Positions 7,662 to 16,664 of a DNA stretch of 64,000 nt are shown here, piece after piece. Each line of letters begins with the position of its first letter. Within the stretch, counting starts at the first letter, position 1. The stretch is from CAVQGZ01 sp963714455 (GTDB lineage Bacteria; Actinomycetota; Actinomycetes; Jiangellales; Jiangellaceae): assembly GCA_963714455.1 (NCBI GenBank), contig CAVQON010000020.1, forward strand, positions 487,666-551,665. The letters are read 5' to 3'. The notes below the pieces were generated by a model. It was not told the origin of the DNA. It saw only the letters and a program-made list of their open reading frames with translations, and did not search any database. Position numbers and translations under genes: made by a program.

Positions 7662-9908
7662 CTAGCGCCGTCCGACGAGCCGGCGCATGGGGGCGGGCCA
7701 CAGACGTGCTCGCCAACGTGCGCCGCGTGACATCCCCGCGACGAGCGCATGCCGCACGAGTACCGCGTCTCGTTCCTGCACCGCCCCGACCGCCGGCGGA
7801 CGCCCTGCGTAGCGTGCCCGCTCGGTGGCCCGAGCCACGGCATCGAGACGTTCGCGCGGCTCGCCGGCGAGGCCGGCCGACTCACCGAGGGCGGCGGCAC
7901 TCACCCGGATCGTGTCCGACGGGTCGGTCGCGAAACCCATCTCCAGAGCCGCGTCCTGGATGTCGGCCCAAGCAGCCTCGGCCACGCGCGCGGGGTCGTC
8001 GGCCGCGCGACGCCACCGGCGTCGGCGCACCACCCAGCCGGCGACCACCGGGGTGACCGCCAGCAGCAGCAGGCTCACGGCGACGGCCAGCAGGGGCAAC
8101 CTGCTGGGCTGGGCGGAGGTCAGAGCGCCCTCCTGCACCACGTCGTCCAGGGGTGCGACGGCGCCCAGGTCGGAGTCGCCCTCGGTGTCGACCGGCGTCT
8201 CCAGCGACTCCTGGACGTCGGTCTGCCCGGCCCCGGGAACCGTGTAGTCCGGGGCCGCCCCGGTGCGGGCCGACGGGGTGGGCTCGAACCGAACCCAGCC
8301 GACCCCGTCGAAGTACAGCTCGGGCCAGGCGTGCGCGTCCTGCGCCCGAACGACCCAGTACCCGGGTTGAGCCTGCTCCCCGCGCAGGTAGCCCACGCCG
8401 ACCCGGGCCGGGATGCCCAGAGACCGGGCCATGATCGCCATGGTCGCCGCGTACTGCTCGCAGTAGCCGCGACGCTCGTCGAGGAAGGCCACGAGGTCGT
8501 TCGAGCCGTTGCCGGGGTCGACGGACAGGTCGTAGACGAAACCGCCGTCGTTGCGGAACCACTGCTGCAGAGCGACCGCCCGCGCGTAGTTGTCGTCGGC
8601 GTCAGCGGTGACCTCCCGGGCCAGGTCACCCACGACCGACGGCGTCTCACCCGGCAGCTCAAGCATCTCCACGAGACGTCCGGGTGCCGGCGGGGGGCCC
8701 GAGAGCTGCTCCGGCGTCGGCGTCACCTCGAGCGAGGTCACGTCGTAGCGCAGGCCCTCGGTCGTGCGGTCGGTGGCCACCACGTCCAAGGTCGAGGAGT
8801 CGTAGCGCCAGTCGCCGTCGGCTGGGGCCACCTCAGATGCCGGGTAGGGCAGGGGCAGCCACTGCGACTGAAGGTTCGGGGTGATCTCCAGCTCGTACTG
8901 CTGCTCGCTGCGGGCGACGTCGGTGCCGAGCCCGGGTGGGGAGGGCAGCCCGTCGGTCACGCGGTTGCGCTCGGGCACCGGTCGGTCCGAGGTGCGCCAC
9001 ACCTCGCCGTCGTAGACGTCCAGGGTGAGCAGCCGCAGGTACTCCGGCGCCGCTGCATCGCTCGTGAACCTGATGACCTCGACGTTGTCGGGACGCACCA
9101 GGTCGCGCTTGAGGTCGACGATCGGGTTCTGCGTGCGAATCGTCTGGCCGCCGGCACCGCCGCTGCCGTCAGGGCCGGCGATGAGGGCCAGACCGCCCTG
9201 CGGGAGCAGCGTCGCCCCGCCGACGGCGAGGGCCACCGCACCCATGGCCAACGGGAGGCCGACGGACGACAGGCTCGACGCCCGTGACCCGGCCGTGACG
9301 GCTGAGCTGGCGGTCGACCCGAGCGGACGTCCCCAGCGGGCGGCCCGTTCACGTCCGTCGACGGCCAGAAGCAGCAGGTACCCCCCGGCCGCGGCGACGA
9401 ACGCCCAGGCCGAGGCGCCCTGCGGGCTGGTGGCCATCGCGACGGCGTGCATGATCGCCAGGGGCACGCCGGCCAGCGGCGCCATGCGCGCGGTCACGGC
9501 CAGGGCGTCGACCGACAGCGCGGTGAGGGCGACGCCGGCGACGAGCAGCAGCAAGATCCCGTCGTCGAGGGGGACGGGCGCTCGGTACTCGCGCACCGAC
9601 GCCAACCCGAGGACGTAGGTGTCGGCCAGGTCCGCCGCCCAGGCACGCGAGGGCAGAAACCCGAGACGCGCCTGGTCCTCGGCCACCAGGTAGCCGACCC
9701 ACAGCACCGACACCACCGCTTGGGTGGCCACCACCGCCCATGGCGGCACCTGGGCTGCGCGTAGCCCCATCCCGACACCCGCCACGAGCAGCACTGCCAC
9801 GACCGCGGGGGCGACCCACGAACCGGTCTCGACGACGGGTTGCAGCCCGATCACGGTCAGCAGGGTTGCCGTCGCGGCGGCCAGCGACAGCCGCACCGAT
9901 CCGGTCAT
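7662..9908 (-). CDS. Transglutaminase-like membrane protein (TgpA/DUF3488 type)
   Basis: The protein has 748 residues from ATG 9908. The N-terminal third is a block of membrane helices (DUF3488-like). A periplasmic region follows with a transglutaminase core: catalytic Cys in RGYCEQYAATMA near residue 485 and His in DAHAWPELYF near 523, with the aspartate strand after it. A further membrane helix and a cytoplasmic tail close the protein. The start overlaps the DUF58 gene stop by four bases. The MoxR ATPase, DUF58 and transglutaminase trio is a conserved unit thought to act on envelope or extracellular proteins; the substrate is unknown. Confidence 0.88.
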   Translation of the reverse strand: MTGSVRLSLAAATATLLTVIGLQPVVETGSWVAPAVVAVLLVAGVGMGLRAAQVPPWAVVATQAVVSVLWVGYLVAEDQARLGFLPSRAWAADLADTYVLGLASVREYRAPVPLDDGILLLLVAGVALTALSVDALAVTARMAPLAGVPLAIMHAVAMATSPQGASAWAFVAAAGGYLLLLAVDGRERAARWGRPLGSTASSAVTAGSRASSLSSVGLPLAMGAVALAVGGATLLPQGGLALIAGPDGSGGAGGQTIRTQNPIVDLKRDLVRPDNVEVIRFTSDAAAPEYLRLLTLDVYDGEVWRTSDRPVPERNRVTDGLPSPPGLGTDVARSEQQYELEITPNLQSQWLPLPYPASEVAPADGDWRYDSSTLDVVATDRTTEGLRYDVTSLEVTPTPEQLSGPPPAPGRLVEMLELPGETPSVVGDLAREVTADADDNYARAVALQQWFRNDGGFVYDLSVDPGNGSNDLVAFLDERRGYCEQYAATMAIMARSLGIPARVGVGYLRGEQAQPGYWVVRAQDAHAWPELYFDGVGWVRFEPTPSARTGAAPDYTVPGAGQTDVQESLETPVDTEGDSDLGAVAPLDDVVQEGALTSAQPSRLPLLAVAVSLLLLAVTPVVAGWVVRRRRWRRAADDPARVAEAAWADIQDAALEMGFATDPSDTIRVSAAALGESAGLAGEPRERLDAVARATERARYAGRPPAVGAVQERDAVLVRHALVAGMSRGARWRARLWPAPMRRLVGRR

Positions 9909-11287
9909 GGCGACACCCCGACAGGCTCGGCCTGCGTCGTGGCGTCGACCGCTGGGGCGGGTGGTGAGCCCTCCGCCAGGTGACCCCAGGCCGCCGCCAC
10001 CGCGTCGACGGAGCGATCGGTACCGCCGGCCACGACTGCGTGCCAGCCGGCACGCGCCAGGGTGGTGGCGACCGCGTCGGCGTCCAGTGCCGTGGCACCG
10101 ACGGCCTGACCGCCCGGCCACTGCCCGACGTCGAGCACGATCGCCAGGGCTGCCGAGGTGTCGTGACGCAGCCGCGCCATCGAGGCCAGCTCGTCGGGAC
10201 TCATCGCGCCCAGCACCGCGACGAGCAGGCCGCTCGCCGTGCCGGCCCCGTGCAGCATCGACCGCACGGTGCCCACCGACGCGGTCGCCGAGACGTCCAC
10301 CGTGGCCAACGCCTCCAGCAGCAGGCCCTCCGCCGAGCCGGGGCCCTCGCTGTGGTCGTGCCACGCGGTACTGGTCGAGCCGCCCTCGTCGGTCACCAGT
10401 CGCACCGAGTAGCCCCGGGCGAGCAGATGGGTGCCGACCGAGGCCGCGGCGGTCACGGCCCACTCCATGGACGACGTCTGCGGGGTCTGGCGTCCCGGCT
10501 GGCGGGACGAGTGCCCGGCAAGCCGGTTGTCGAGCACCAGCGTGGCGCGGCTCTGCCACGGCTGCTCCTCGCGGCGCACCATCAGCTGGGAGTGCCGCGC
10601 GCTGGCCCGCCAGTGAACCCGACGCCGGTCGTCGCCGCGCTGGTACGGGCGCACCGTGACGTCCTCCTCGCCCGCCGCGGCGATCGAGCGCGGCCTCGAC
10701 TCACCGCTGCCGCTCCACTCCCCGGGAATCCGCACCGCCGGCAGCGCGACGACCTGGGGGGTCACGACGACGGGGGTGACCCCGGCGATCTGCCGACGCG
10801 TGGTGACCAGCCCGAACGGGTCTTCCACGACGACCGTCAGCGGACCGACGTCGAGCAGCCCGCGGTGGCGCGGACGCAGCCGGTAGGTCACCCGTCGCGC
10901 CCACCGGGCGCCGCCGCGATCGATGACGAAGCGCGGTCGTGCCGACCCGGCACCAGGAACGGTGTCTTCCAGGCGCAGCATCCCTGCCGGGACGAAGGTC
11001 GACGAGCGCAGGTCGAGGTGCACCGTCGTCTCGGAGTCGACGGGCACGCGGCGCGGGTCGACCGAGCGCTGCGCCCGCAGTCCGAGCCGCGTGCGCACCA
11101 CGGCGAGCCCGCTGAGCAGCAGCAGCCCCAGGAGCAAGAGCCCGACACGCTGCCACCCGTCGCCACCGCCGACCAGCCCGACGACGAGGGCCGCGACGCC
11201 GATGACCCCGAACAGCCAGCCGCGACGGGTCAGCCCCCGGTGGCTGAGGCGCTCAGGCACCGCGGTGGCAGACCCGGCAGGCTTCAC
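9905..11287 (-). CDS. DUF58 domain protein, partner of MoxR
   Basis: A 460-residue protein from GTG 11287. It has two membrane helices near the N terminus (WLFGVIGVAALVVGLVGG and GLLLLGLLLLSGLAV), a beta-rich middle and the DUF58 signature around VRPYQRGDDRRRVHWRASARHSQLMVRREEQ. DUF58 proteins have a von Willebrand A-like fold and work with MoxR AAA ATPases. The start lies 5 nt after the moxR stop and the end overlaps the transglutaminase start (ATGA), so the three are one operon. The start codon is the first sensible one; the frame is open further upstream inside moxR. Confidence 0.85.
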   Translation of the reverse strand: MKPAGSATAVPERLSHRGLTRRGWLFGVIGVAALVVGLVGGGDGWQRVGLLLLGLLLLSGLAVVRTRLGLRAQRSVDPRRVPVDSETTVHLDLRSSTFVPAGMLRLEDTVPGAGSARPRFVIDRGGARWARRVTYRLRPRHRGLLDVGPLTVVVEDPFGLVTTRRQIAGVTPVVVTPQVVALPAVRIPGEWSGSGESRPRSIAAAGEEDVTVRPYQRGDDRRRVHWRASARHSQLMVRREEQPWQSRATLVLDNRLAGHSSRQPGRQTPQTSSMEWAVTAAASVGTHLLARGYSVRLVTDEGGSTSTAWHDHSEGPGSAEGLLLEALATVDVSATASVGTVRSMLHGAGTASGLLVAVLGAMSPDELASMARLRHDTSAALAIVLDVGQWPGGQAVGATALDADAVATTLARAGWHAVVAGGTDRSVDAVAAAWGHLAEGSPPAPAVDATTQAEPVGVSP

Positions 11288-11292
11288 GACCG

Positions 11293-12309
11293 CTACCGAC
11301 GCGTGGACGCCGGCCCCGGCGCCGGAAGAGCGCGCACGAGGTCGCTCACCACGTCTGCGGCCGTGCGCCGGCCGATCTGTGCCTCGGCGGTCAGCAGCAA
11401 CCGGTGCGCCAGCACTGGTGCCGCGAGTGCTTGCACGTCGTCGGGAAGCACGAAGTCGCGCCCGTCGACCGCGGCGCGGGCGCGAGCGGCTCGCACCAGG
11501 TGGATCGTCGCGCGGGGAGACGCGCCGAGGCGCAGCTCGGGTGAGCGCCGGGTGGAGCCGACAAGGTCGACGACGTAGGTCTTCACGACGTCCGCCATGT
11601 GCACCGAGCGCACCATCGACTGGAAGCGTGCGACGTCCTGGGCTGTGGTGACCGGCTTCTGGTGCGCCAGCGACGACTCGCCGGCCTGCGTGTCGATCAT
11701 CGCGACCTCGTGGGTGGACGAGGGGTACCCGATCGCGGTCTGCACCATGAACCGGTCGCGCTGGGCCTCCGGCAGCGGGTAGGTGCCCTCCATCTCGACC
11801 GGGTTCTGCGTCGCGATCACCAAGAACGGCGCCTCGAGCGGGTAGGTCTGGCCGTCGACGCTGACCTGGCTCTCCTCCATCGCCTCCAGCATCGCCGACT
11901 GGGTCTTGGGTGAGGCGCGGTTGATCTCGTCGCCCAGCACGACGTTGGCGAAGATGCCGCCGGGGCGGAACTCGAACTCCCGGGTCTGCTGGTTGAAGAC
12001 GCTGACGCCGGTCACGTCGCTGGGCATCAGGTCGGGCGTGAACTGCACCCGCCGCATCGAGCAGTCGACGGACCGGGCCAACGACTTCGCCAGCATGGTC
12101 TTGCCCACCCCGGGCACGTCCTCGACCAGCAGGTGGCCGCCGGCCAGCAGCACGACCACGCTCAAGCGGATCACGTCCGGCTTGCCCTCGATGACCGACG
12201 ACACCGACGCGACGATGCGCTCGGCGGCCTGCGTCACCTCGTCGAGGCCAGCGGAGCCCAGGGAGTCGTCTGCCGTGGACAGCTCTGTCCCGGCGACCGT
12301 GGTGCTCAT
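11293..12309 (-). CDS. MoxR-family AAA+ ATPase
   Basis: The 338-residue protein has Walker A in EDVPGVGKTMLAK, Walker B in VVLGDEINRASPKTQ, sensor 1 (VIATQNPVEMEGTYPLPEAQ) and the arginine finger region RDRFM, all typical of MoxR ATPases. ATG 12309 follows a GAGGAG ribosome site at good spacing. It leads a leftward operon with DUF58 and transglutaminase genes and is divergent from mraZ. MoxR proteins act as chaperone-like ATPases that assemble or activate partner proteins, here presumably the DUF58 protein. Confidence 0.9.
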   Translation of the reverse strand: MSTTVAGTELSTADDSLGSAGLDEVTQAAERIVASVSSVIEGKPDVIRLSVVVLLAGGHLLVEDVPGVGKTMLAKSLARSVDCSMRRVQFTPDLMPSDVTGVSVFNQQTREFEFRPGGIFANVVLGDEINRASPKTQSAMLEAMEESQVSVDGQTYPLEAPFLVIATQNPVEMEGTYPLPEAQRDRFMVQTAIGYPSSTHEVAMIDTQAGESSLAHQKPVTTAQDVARFQSMVRSVHMADVVKTYVVDLVGSTRRSPELRLGASPRATIHLVRAARARAAVDGRDFVLPDDVQALAAPVLAHRLLLTAEAQIGRRTAADVVSDLVRALPAPGPASTRR

Positions 12310-12505
12310 CTGGTGGCTCCTCCTCGCCGTGGCAGACCGGCTCGCCCGCAGGGAGCAGACGGCTGGTCGCAGTGTTCCAAAACTCGGACGATCCCACGAG
12401 TCCGGGCGGTCACGCAGGCCCGGGACCTCGCTCGTCGACACCCGCTCTGGCCTGCGTGGACATAGGCACAACACGCCGGTTCGGCAACCGCTTCCCTGGA
12501 CGAAG

Positions 12506-12540
12506 GTGGGGCTTGGTGGGATAGAGTGGGGCGCAGTGGG
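12506..12540 (+). promoter_or_regulatory. MraZ operator: four GTGGG direct repeats, 10-bp period
   Basis: GTGGG occurs at 12506-12510, 12516-12520, 12526-12530 and 12536-12540, each separated by 5 nt. MraZ is a known repressor of its own dcw operon and binds short direct repeats of this kind with 10-bp spacing. A TAGAGT at 12522-12527 inside the array could be the -10, so bound MraZ would block RNA polymerase. The rest of the 279-nt gap 12310-12588 holds no gene and presumably also the leftward moxR promoter. Confidence 0.85.
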
Positions 12541-12588
12541 GAGCTATGGTCGGCAAACCCAGGTCAGCGGGTCGAGGAGGTGGCGCCT

Positions 12589-13020
12589 GTGTTCTTGGGC
12601 ACCTACTCACCGCGGCTGGACGAGAAGGGGCGTCTCGCTCTTCCGGCGAAGTACCGCGAGACCCTCGCCGAGGGCGTGGTCGTCACTCCGGGCCAGGAGC
12701 GCTGCTTGTTCGTCTTCTCCCGCGACGCCTTCGCCGAACGGTTCGCCAAACTCGTGAACGCTCCGGTCGGCTCGCGCAAGGCCCGCGACGCCACCCGCAT
12801 GCTGGCGGCGGCCGCGCACGACGACCTTCCCGACAAGCAGGGCCGGGTGACGCTTCCGTCCGGTCTACGCACCTACGCCGGGCTCGACCGCGACGTGGTC
12901 GTGATCGGCGCGCTGTCCCGGCTGGAGATCTGGGACCCGGCGGCCTGGAGCACCTACCACGCAGCCAACGAGGCCGACTTCGCCGCCTTCGACGAGGGGG
13001 TGCTCGACGACCTGTTCTGA
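12589..13020 (+). CDS. mraZ: Transcriptional regulator MraZ
   Basis: The 143-residue protein has the family's two AbrB-like halves: FLGTYSPRLDEKGRLALPAKYR at the N terminus and DKQGRVTLPSGLRTYAGLDRDVVVIG in the second half. It represses the division and cell-wall cluster that it heads by binding the repeats just upstream. GTG 12589 was chosen because it lies 8 nt after GAGGAGG and gives the standard MraZ length; a longer frame to 12526 would run through the operator. It is followed by a perfect 20-bp palindrome and then rsmH. Confidence 0.95.
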   Translation: MFLGTYSPRLDEKGRLALPAKYRETLAEGVVVTPGQERCLFVFSRDAFAERFAKLVNAPVGSRKARDATRMLAAAAHDDLPDKQGRVTLPSGLRTYAGLDRDVVVIGALSRLEIWDPAAWSTYHAANEADFAAFDEGVLDDLF

Positions 13021-13027
13021 CCTGTGT

Positions 13028-13047
13028 CTCACCGCTCGAGCGGTGAG
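13028..13047. repeat. Perfect 20-bp palindrome after mraZ
   Basis: CTCACCGCTC followed by its exact reverse complement begins 7 nt after the mraZ stop. With no central loop it is more a protein-binding dyad than a terminator, and no T-run follows. It lies in the 181-nt gap before rsmH, which contains nothing else recognisable. Confidence 0.6.
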
Positions 13048-13201
13048 GTCTCCGGCCCGCCCGACCCGTCTGACGCACCTTCCCTGGCGGCAGAAGGACG
13101 GTCGGGCAGGAGACCTGGCCACTCGATCGAGCCCCCGACCATCCGCCCCGCCCGCCGGCATCCCACCCCTCGACCCGACGAAGCGCAAGGAGCCCGAGCC
13201 G

Positions 13202-14170
13202 ATGCCTCAGCAGCGTCACATCCCGGTGATGCAGACCCGTGTGGTCGAGCTGCTGGCTCCTGCCCTGGGTCACCGGGGCGCCGTCGTCGTGGACGCGACG
13301 CTCGGCATGGGCGGGCACGCCGCGGCCCTGCTGGACGCCTGCCCCGAGGCGCACCTGGTGGGTATCGACCGCGACCCCGAGGCGCTCGAGGTCGCCGGCG
13401 AGCGGCTGGCGTCCTACGGCGGGCGGGTCACCCTGGTGCCGGCGGTCTACGACCAGGTCGCTGCGGTGCTGACGACCTTGGGCCGGGGCCCGGTGGACGG
13501 CGTCCTGCTCGACCTCGGAGTCTCCTCGCTCCAGCTGGACGAGGCTCGGCGCGGCTTCTCCTACTCCGCCGACGCGCCGCTCGACATGCGCATGGACCCC
13601 ACGCAGGGCCCGACGGCGGCCGACGTGCTCAACACCTACCCGGCCCGCGACCTGGCACGGGTGCTGAGCCGGTACGGCGAGGAACGGTTCGCTCGCCGCA
13701 TCGCCGCCGCGGTGGTGACCGAGCGCGAGCGTGAGCCCTTCAGCACCAGCGCCCGCCTCGTCGACCTGCTCCGTGAGCAGATCCCGGCCGCCAGCCGACG
13801 CACCGGGGGGCACCCGGCCAAGCGCACCTTCCAGGCGCTGCGGATCGAGGTCAACGCCGAGCTCTCGACCCTCACCGCTGCCGTCCCTGCCGCGGTCAAC
13901 GCCCTAGCCCTCGCCGGCCGCATCGTCGTCCTGGCCTACCACTCACTGGAGGACCGCATCGTGAAGCGTGCTCTGACGAAGGGTGCCGCGAGTCGCACAC
14001 CCGTCGACCTGCCGGTCGAGCTTCCCGAGCACGGACCGCTCCTGCGGCTGCTGACCCGTGGGGCCGAGCGTCCGGGCGAGCAGGAGTGCGCGCGCAACCC
14101 CCGTGCAGCGTCGGCGAAGCTGCGCGGCGCCGAACGGATCGGCGTCGGCGACCTGGCGGTGGCCGCATGA
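13202..14170 (+). CDS. rsmH: 16S rRNA (cytosine-N4)-methyltransferase RsmH
   Basis: The 322-residue protein starts HIPVMQTRVVELL and shows the SAM-binding DATLGMGGHAAALL, then LLDLGVSSLQLDEARRGFSY and HSLEDRIVK near the end, all diagnostic for RsmH (MraW). It methylates N4 of C1402 in 16S rRNA. ATG 13202 follows AAGGAG at about 10 nt. The frame is open back to 13043 but without family similarity. It overlaps ftsL by four bases (ATGA). Confidence 0.95.
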   Translation: MPQQRHIPVMQTRVVELLAPALGHRGAVVVDATLGMGGHAAALLDACPEAHLVGIDRDPEALEVAGERLASYGGRVTLVPAVYDQVAAVLTTLGRGPVDGVLLDLGVSSLQLDEARRGFSYSADAPLDMRMDPTQGPTAADVLNTYPARDLARVLSRYGEERFARRIAAAVVTEREREPFSTSARLVDLLREQIPAASRRTGGHPAKRTFQALRIEVNAELSTLTAAVPAAVNALALAGRIVVLAYHSLEDRIVKRALTKGAASRTPVDLPVELPEHGPLLRLLTRGAERPGEQECARNPRAASAKLRGAERIGVGDLAVAA

Positions 14171-14583
14171 GCGCCGCGCACGTGTCGGGCGCCACCGCAC
14201 GCGCCTTCGCGCCCACGCACTGGCGAGAGGCGTCGTTGCGTCTGGTGCCGACGCCCGGCAGGCGAGCGCCACGGGCGGCGTTCGTGACCGTCGTGATGCT
14301 GGTGCTGGGCACCGGGCTGGTCGGGCTGCTGCTCATGACGACCGGCATGCAGCAGCGCGCGTTCGCGCTGTTCGAGATGCAGGGCCAGGTCGCCGACCTG
14401 CGCGAGCAGCGCCAGACGCTGACGGCCGAGCTCGCTGAGCGCGAGGCGCCGGGCGCGCTGGCCAAGGCGGCGACCTTGGCGGGCATGGTGCCCAACGACA
14501 CCCCGGCATTCCTGGACCTGGAGTCCGCGACGATCCTCGGCGAGATCGTCCCGGCGCCCGTACCGCCGGGTGGTGGCCGGTGA
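14167..14583 (+). CDS. ftsL: FtsL-like cell division protein
   Basis: A 138-residue bitopic protein: basic cytoplasmic N terminus, one membrane helix (FVTVVMLVLGTGLVGLLLMTT, about residues 39-59), then a heptad-rich segment (FEMQGQVADLREQRQTLTAEL) as in FtsL/DivIC divisome proteins. It sits between rsmH and ftsI, the invariant ftsL place, with 4-base overlaps on both sides. FtsL would pair with FtsB/DivIC and FtsQ to activate FtsW-FtsI. Sequence conservation in this family is low, so position carries much of the weight. Confidence 0.85.
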   Translation: MSAAHVSGATARAFAPTHWREASLRLVPTPGRRAPRAAFVTVVMLVLGTGLVGLLLMTTGMQQRAFALFEMQGQVADLREQRQTLTAELAEREAPGALAKAATLAGMVPNDTPAFLDLESATILGEIVPAPVPPGGGR

Positions 14584-16654
14584 CCCCACCTGACTCCGAT
14601 CGGCCGCGGCCCAGGCCAGGGCAGCGGCGGCCCGCACGCCCCGCCCCCACCACGCGTGGCTCAGCCAAGGCGGGGACAGCGACGAGAAGGGCCGGGACAC
14701 GTCCGGCCGCCTCGCGGGATTCGCCGGCCGCCGGCACCAGAATGCCTCGCGTGCAGTCGACCACGCGCCAGACGGGCACTCGCCCTGCTCGGTCACCGCA
14801 GAGCAGTGGGCGCCCCCGTGCGCCGCGCCCGTCGTCGCGCACCCCACCCCGATCGCCGCGATCGCGGCGGCGCCTGCCGCAGGTGTCCCTGCCGACCCTG
14901 CGCCTGGTGCGTTCCCCGCGTCGGCTGACCGCCGCCTTTCTCGCGCTCTCGGTGATCTTCGGCGGCTTCTTCGTCCGGCTCGTGTGGCTGCAAGGCGTCG
15001 ACCCCAACGACTGGGCCGTCCAGGCGGCCAACGCCCGCACGCTCGCGATCACGCTGCCGGCAGTGCGCGGACCGATCCTGGACGCCAACGGGGTGCCGCT
15101 GGCGACCACCGTGGACGCCGTGGACGTGATCGTCGACCAGACCCAGATGAGCAACCCGGCTGCCGCGGCCCTGCAGCTGGCCGGACCTCTCGATCGTGAC
15201 CCGGCGGTGCTGCAGGCCGAGATGACCGGCGGCTCGGCCTACGAGCCGATCGCCCGGGCAGTCGAGGGGCCGGTGTGGAGCACGATCCGCGCCATGGGCA
15301 TCAAGGGCATCTACTCCGAGCCGTCCGCCGATCGCGCGTACCCCGCCGGTGCCGTGGCCGGCAACATCATCGGCTTCATCGCCAACAACGGCGAGAGGGT
15401 GACGACGAGCAGATCGGCGGGCAGGCAGGCCTGGAGAAGTCCTACGACGACGTGCTGGCCGGGGTGCCGGGCTCGCTGAGCTACGAGCGCGACAGCGCCG
15501 GACGCGCGATCCCGCTCGCCAAGGCAGAGCAGGGTCGACCCCGTCCCGGGTTCGGGACTGCGCCTGACCATCGACCGTGACATCCAGTGGATGGTCGAGC
15601 GGACGCTTGCTGCCAAGGTGGCCGAGTCGAAGGCCGCGTTCGGCTCCGCCATCGTCTACGACCCGACGACCGGCGCCATCGTGGCCATGGCCGACGTCCC
15701 GCACGTGAACCCCGACAACCCTGACGGCACTGCGGAAGAAGACCGCGGCAGCCGGGCGATCAGCGCACCGTTCGAGCCCGGATCGGTGCAGAAGGTGCTC
15801 ACCATGGCGGCCGTCGTCGACTCCGGCGCCGCCGAGCCGGACGACGTGTTCACCGTCCCCGACTCCATCGTCCGCGACGGAGTGGCCGGCCGATCGAAGA
15901 CTTCGCTCCGCACGAGGACTGGCAGATCACGCTGTCGGGCATCCTTGCCAAGTCGAGCAACGTCGGCACGATGAAGGCCGCCGAGCTGATGGACAAGAGC
16001 GAGCTGCGGGACTACCTCGTCCGGTTCGGGTACGGCAGCAAGCCGGGCACCGGGATGCCGGGGGAGTCTGCCGGGGTGCTGGGCGAGCAGTGGGCCGATC
16101 TGCGGCGCGACACGATCTCGTACGGGCAGGGCGTGTCTCGACCACCATCGTCCACCTCGCGTCGGCCTACGGAGCGCTGGCCAACGACGGGCTACGGATG
16201 CCGCCGCGCCTGGTCGAGGCTGTCGTCGACAGCGACGGCACGGAGCGGCCCGTGCCGCACGACGAGCCAGTGCAGGTGGTCAGCCCGCAGACGGCGCGCG
16301 AGGTCACCCGCATGATGGAAGCCGTCGTGGGCGAAGGCGGGACGGCCAGCAACGTCGTGGTCGACGGCTACCGGATCGCCGGCAAGACGGGCACCGCGCA
16401 GCGTCTCGACGAGTCGGCGGGTACGCAGTCGGGCGCACACCTCCTTCGCCGGGTTTGCGCCGGCCGACGACCCTCAGCTGGTGGTCGTGGTGTCCCTGCA
16501 GGACCCGGCGCCCGGTAGCTCCGGCGGTGGCACCGCAGGGCCGGTGTTCGCCGACATCATGAAGTTCGCCCTCCCCAGGCTCGGCATCGCGCCGACGGGA
16601 ACCCCGGCGCCCAAGGTGCCGCTGTTCGCCGACGAGCTGCGCGCGGCCAACTAG
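14580..16654 (+). pseudogene. ftsI: ftsI (PBP3, septal transpeptidase), five frameshifts as sequenced
   Basis: The protein would be about 690 residues: a Pro/Arg-rich cytoplasmic N terminus, one membrane helix (LTAAFLALSVIFGGFFVRLVW), the PBP dimerisation domain and a transpeptidase with SVQK, SSN and KTGTAQ motifs. The reading frame changes near 15397 (-1, in a G run), 15532 (+1, G run), 15890 (-1, C run), 16136 (-1) and 16434 (+1 or -2). Between the shifts every catalytic motif is intact and codon use is normal. FtsI is normally essential and the neighbours are intact, so sequencing or assembly error is the likeliest cause rather than true decay. GTG 14580 overlaps ftsL (GTGA); murE begins 10 nt after the stop. 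Confidence 0.88.
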
Positions 16655-16664
16655 CCTGCTCGCA

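Noticed and set aside
15390..16440. Programmed frameshifting in ftsI
   Set aside because: Five shifts in both directions without slippery sites or conserved structures are not plausible as programmed events.
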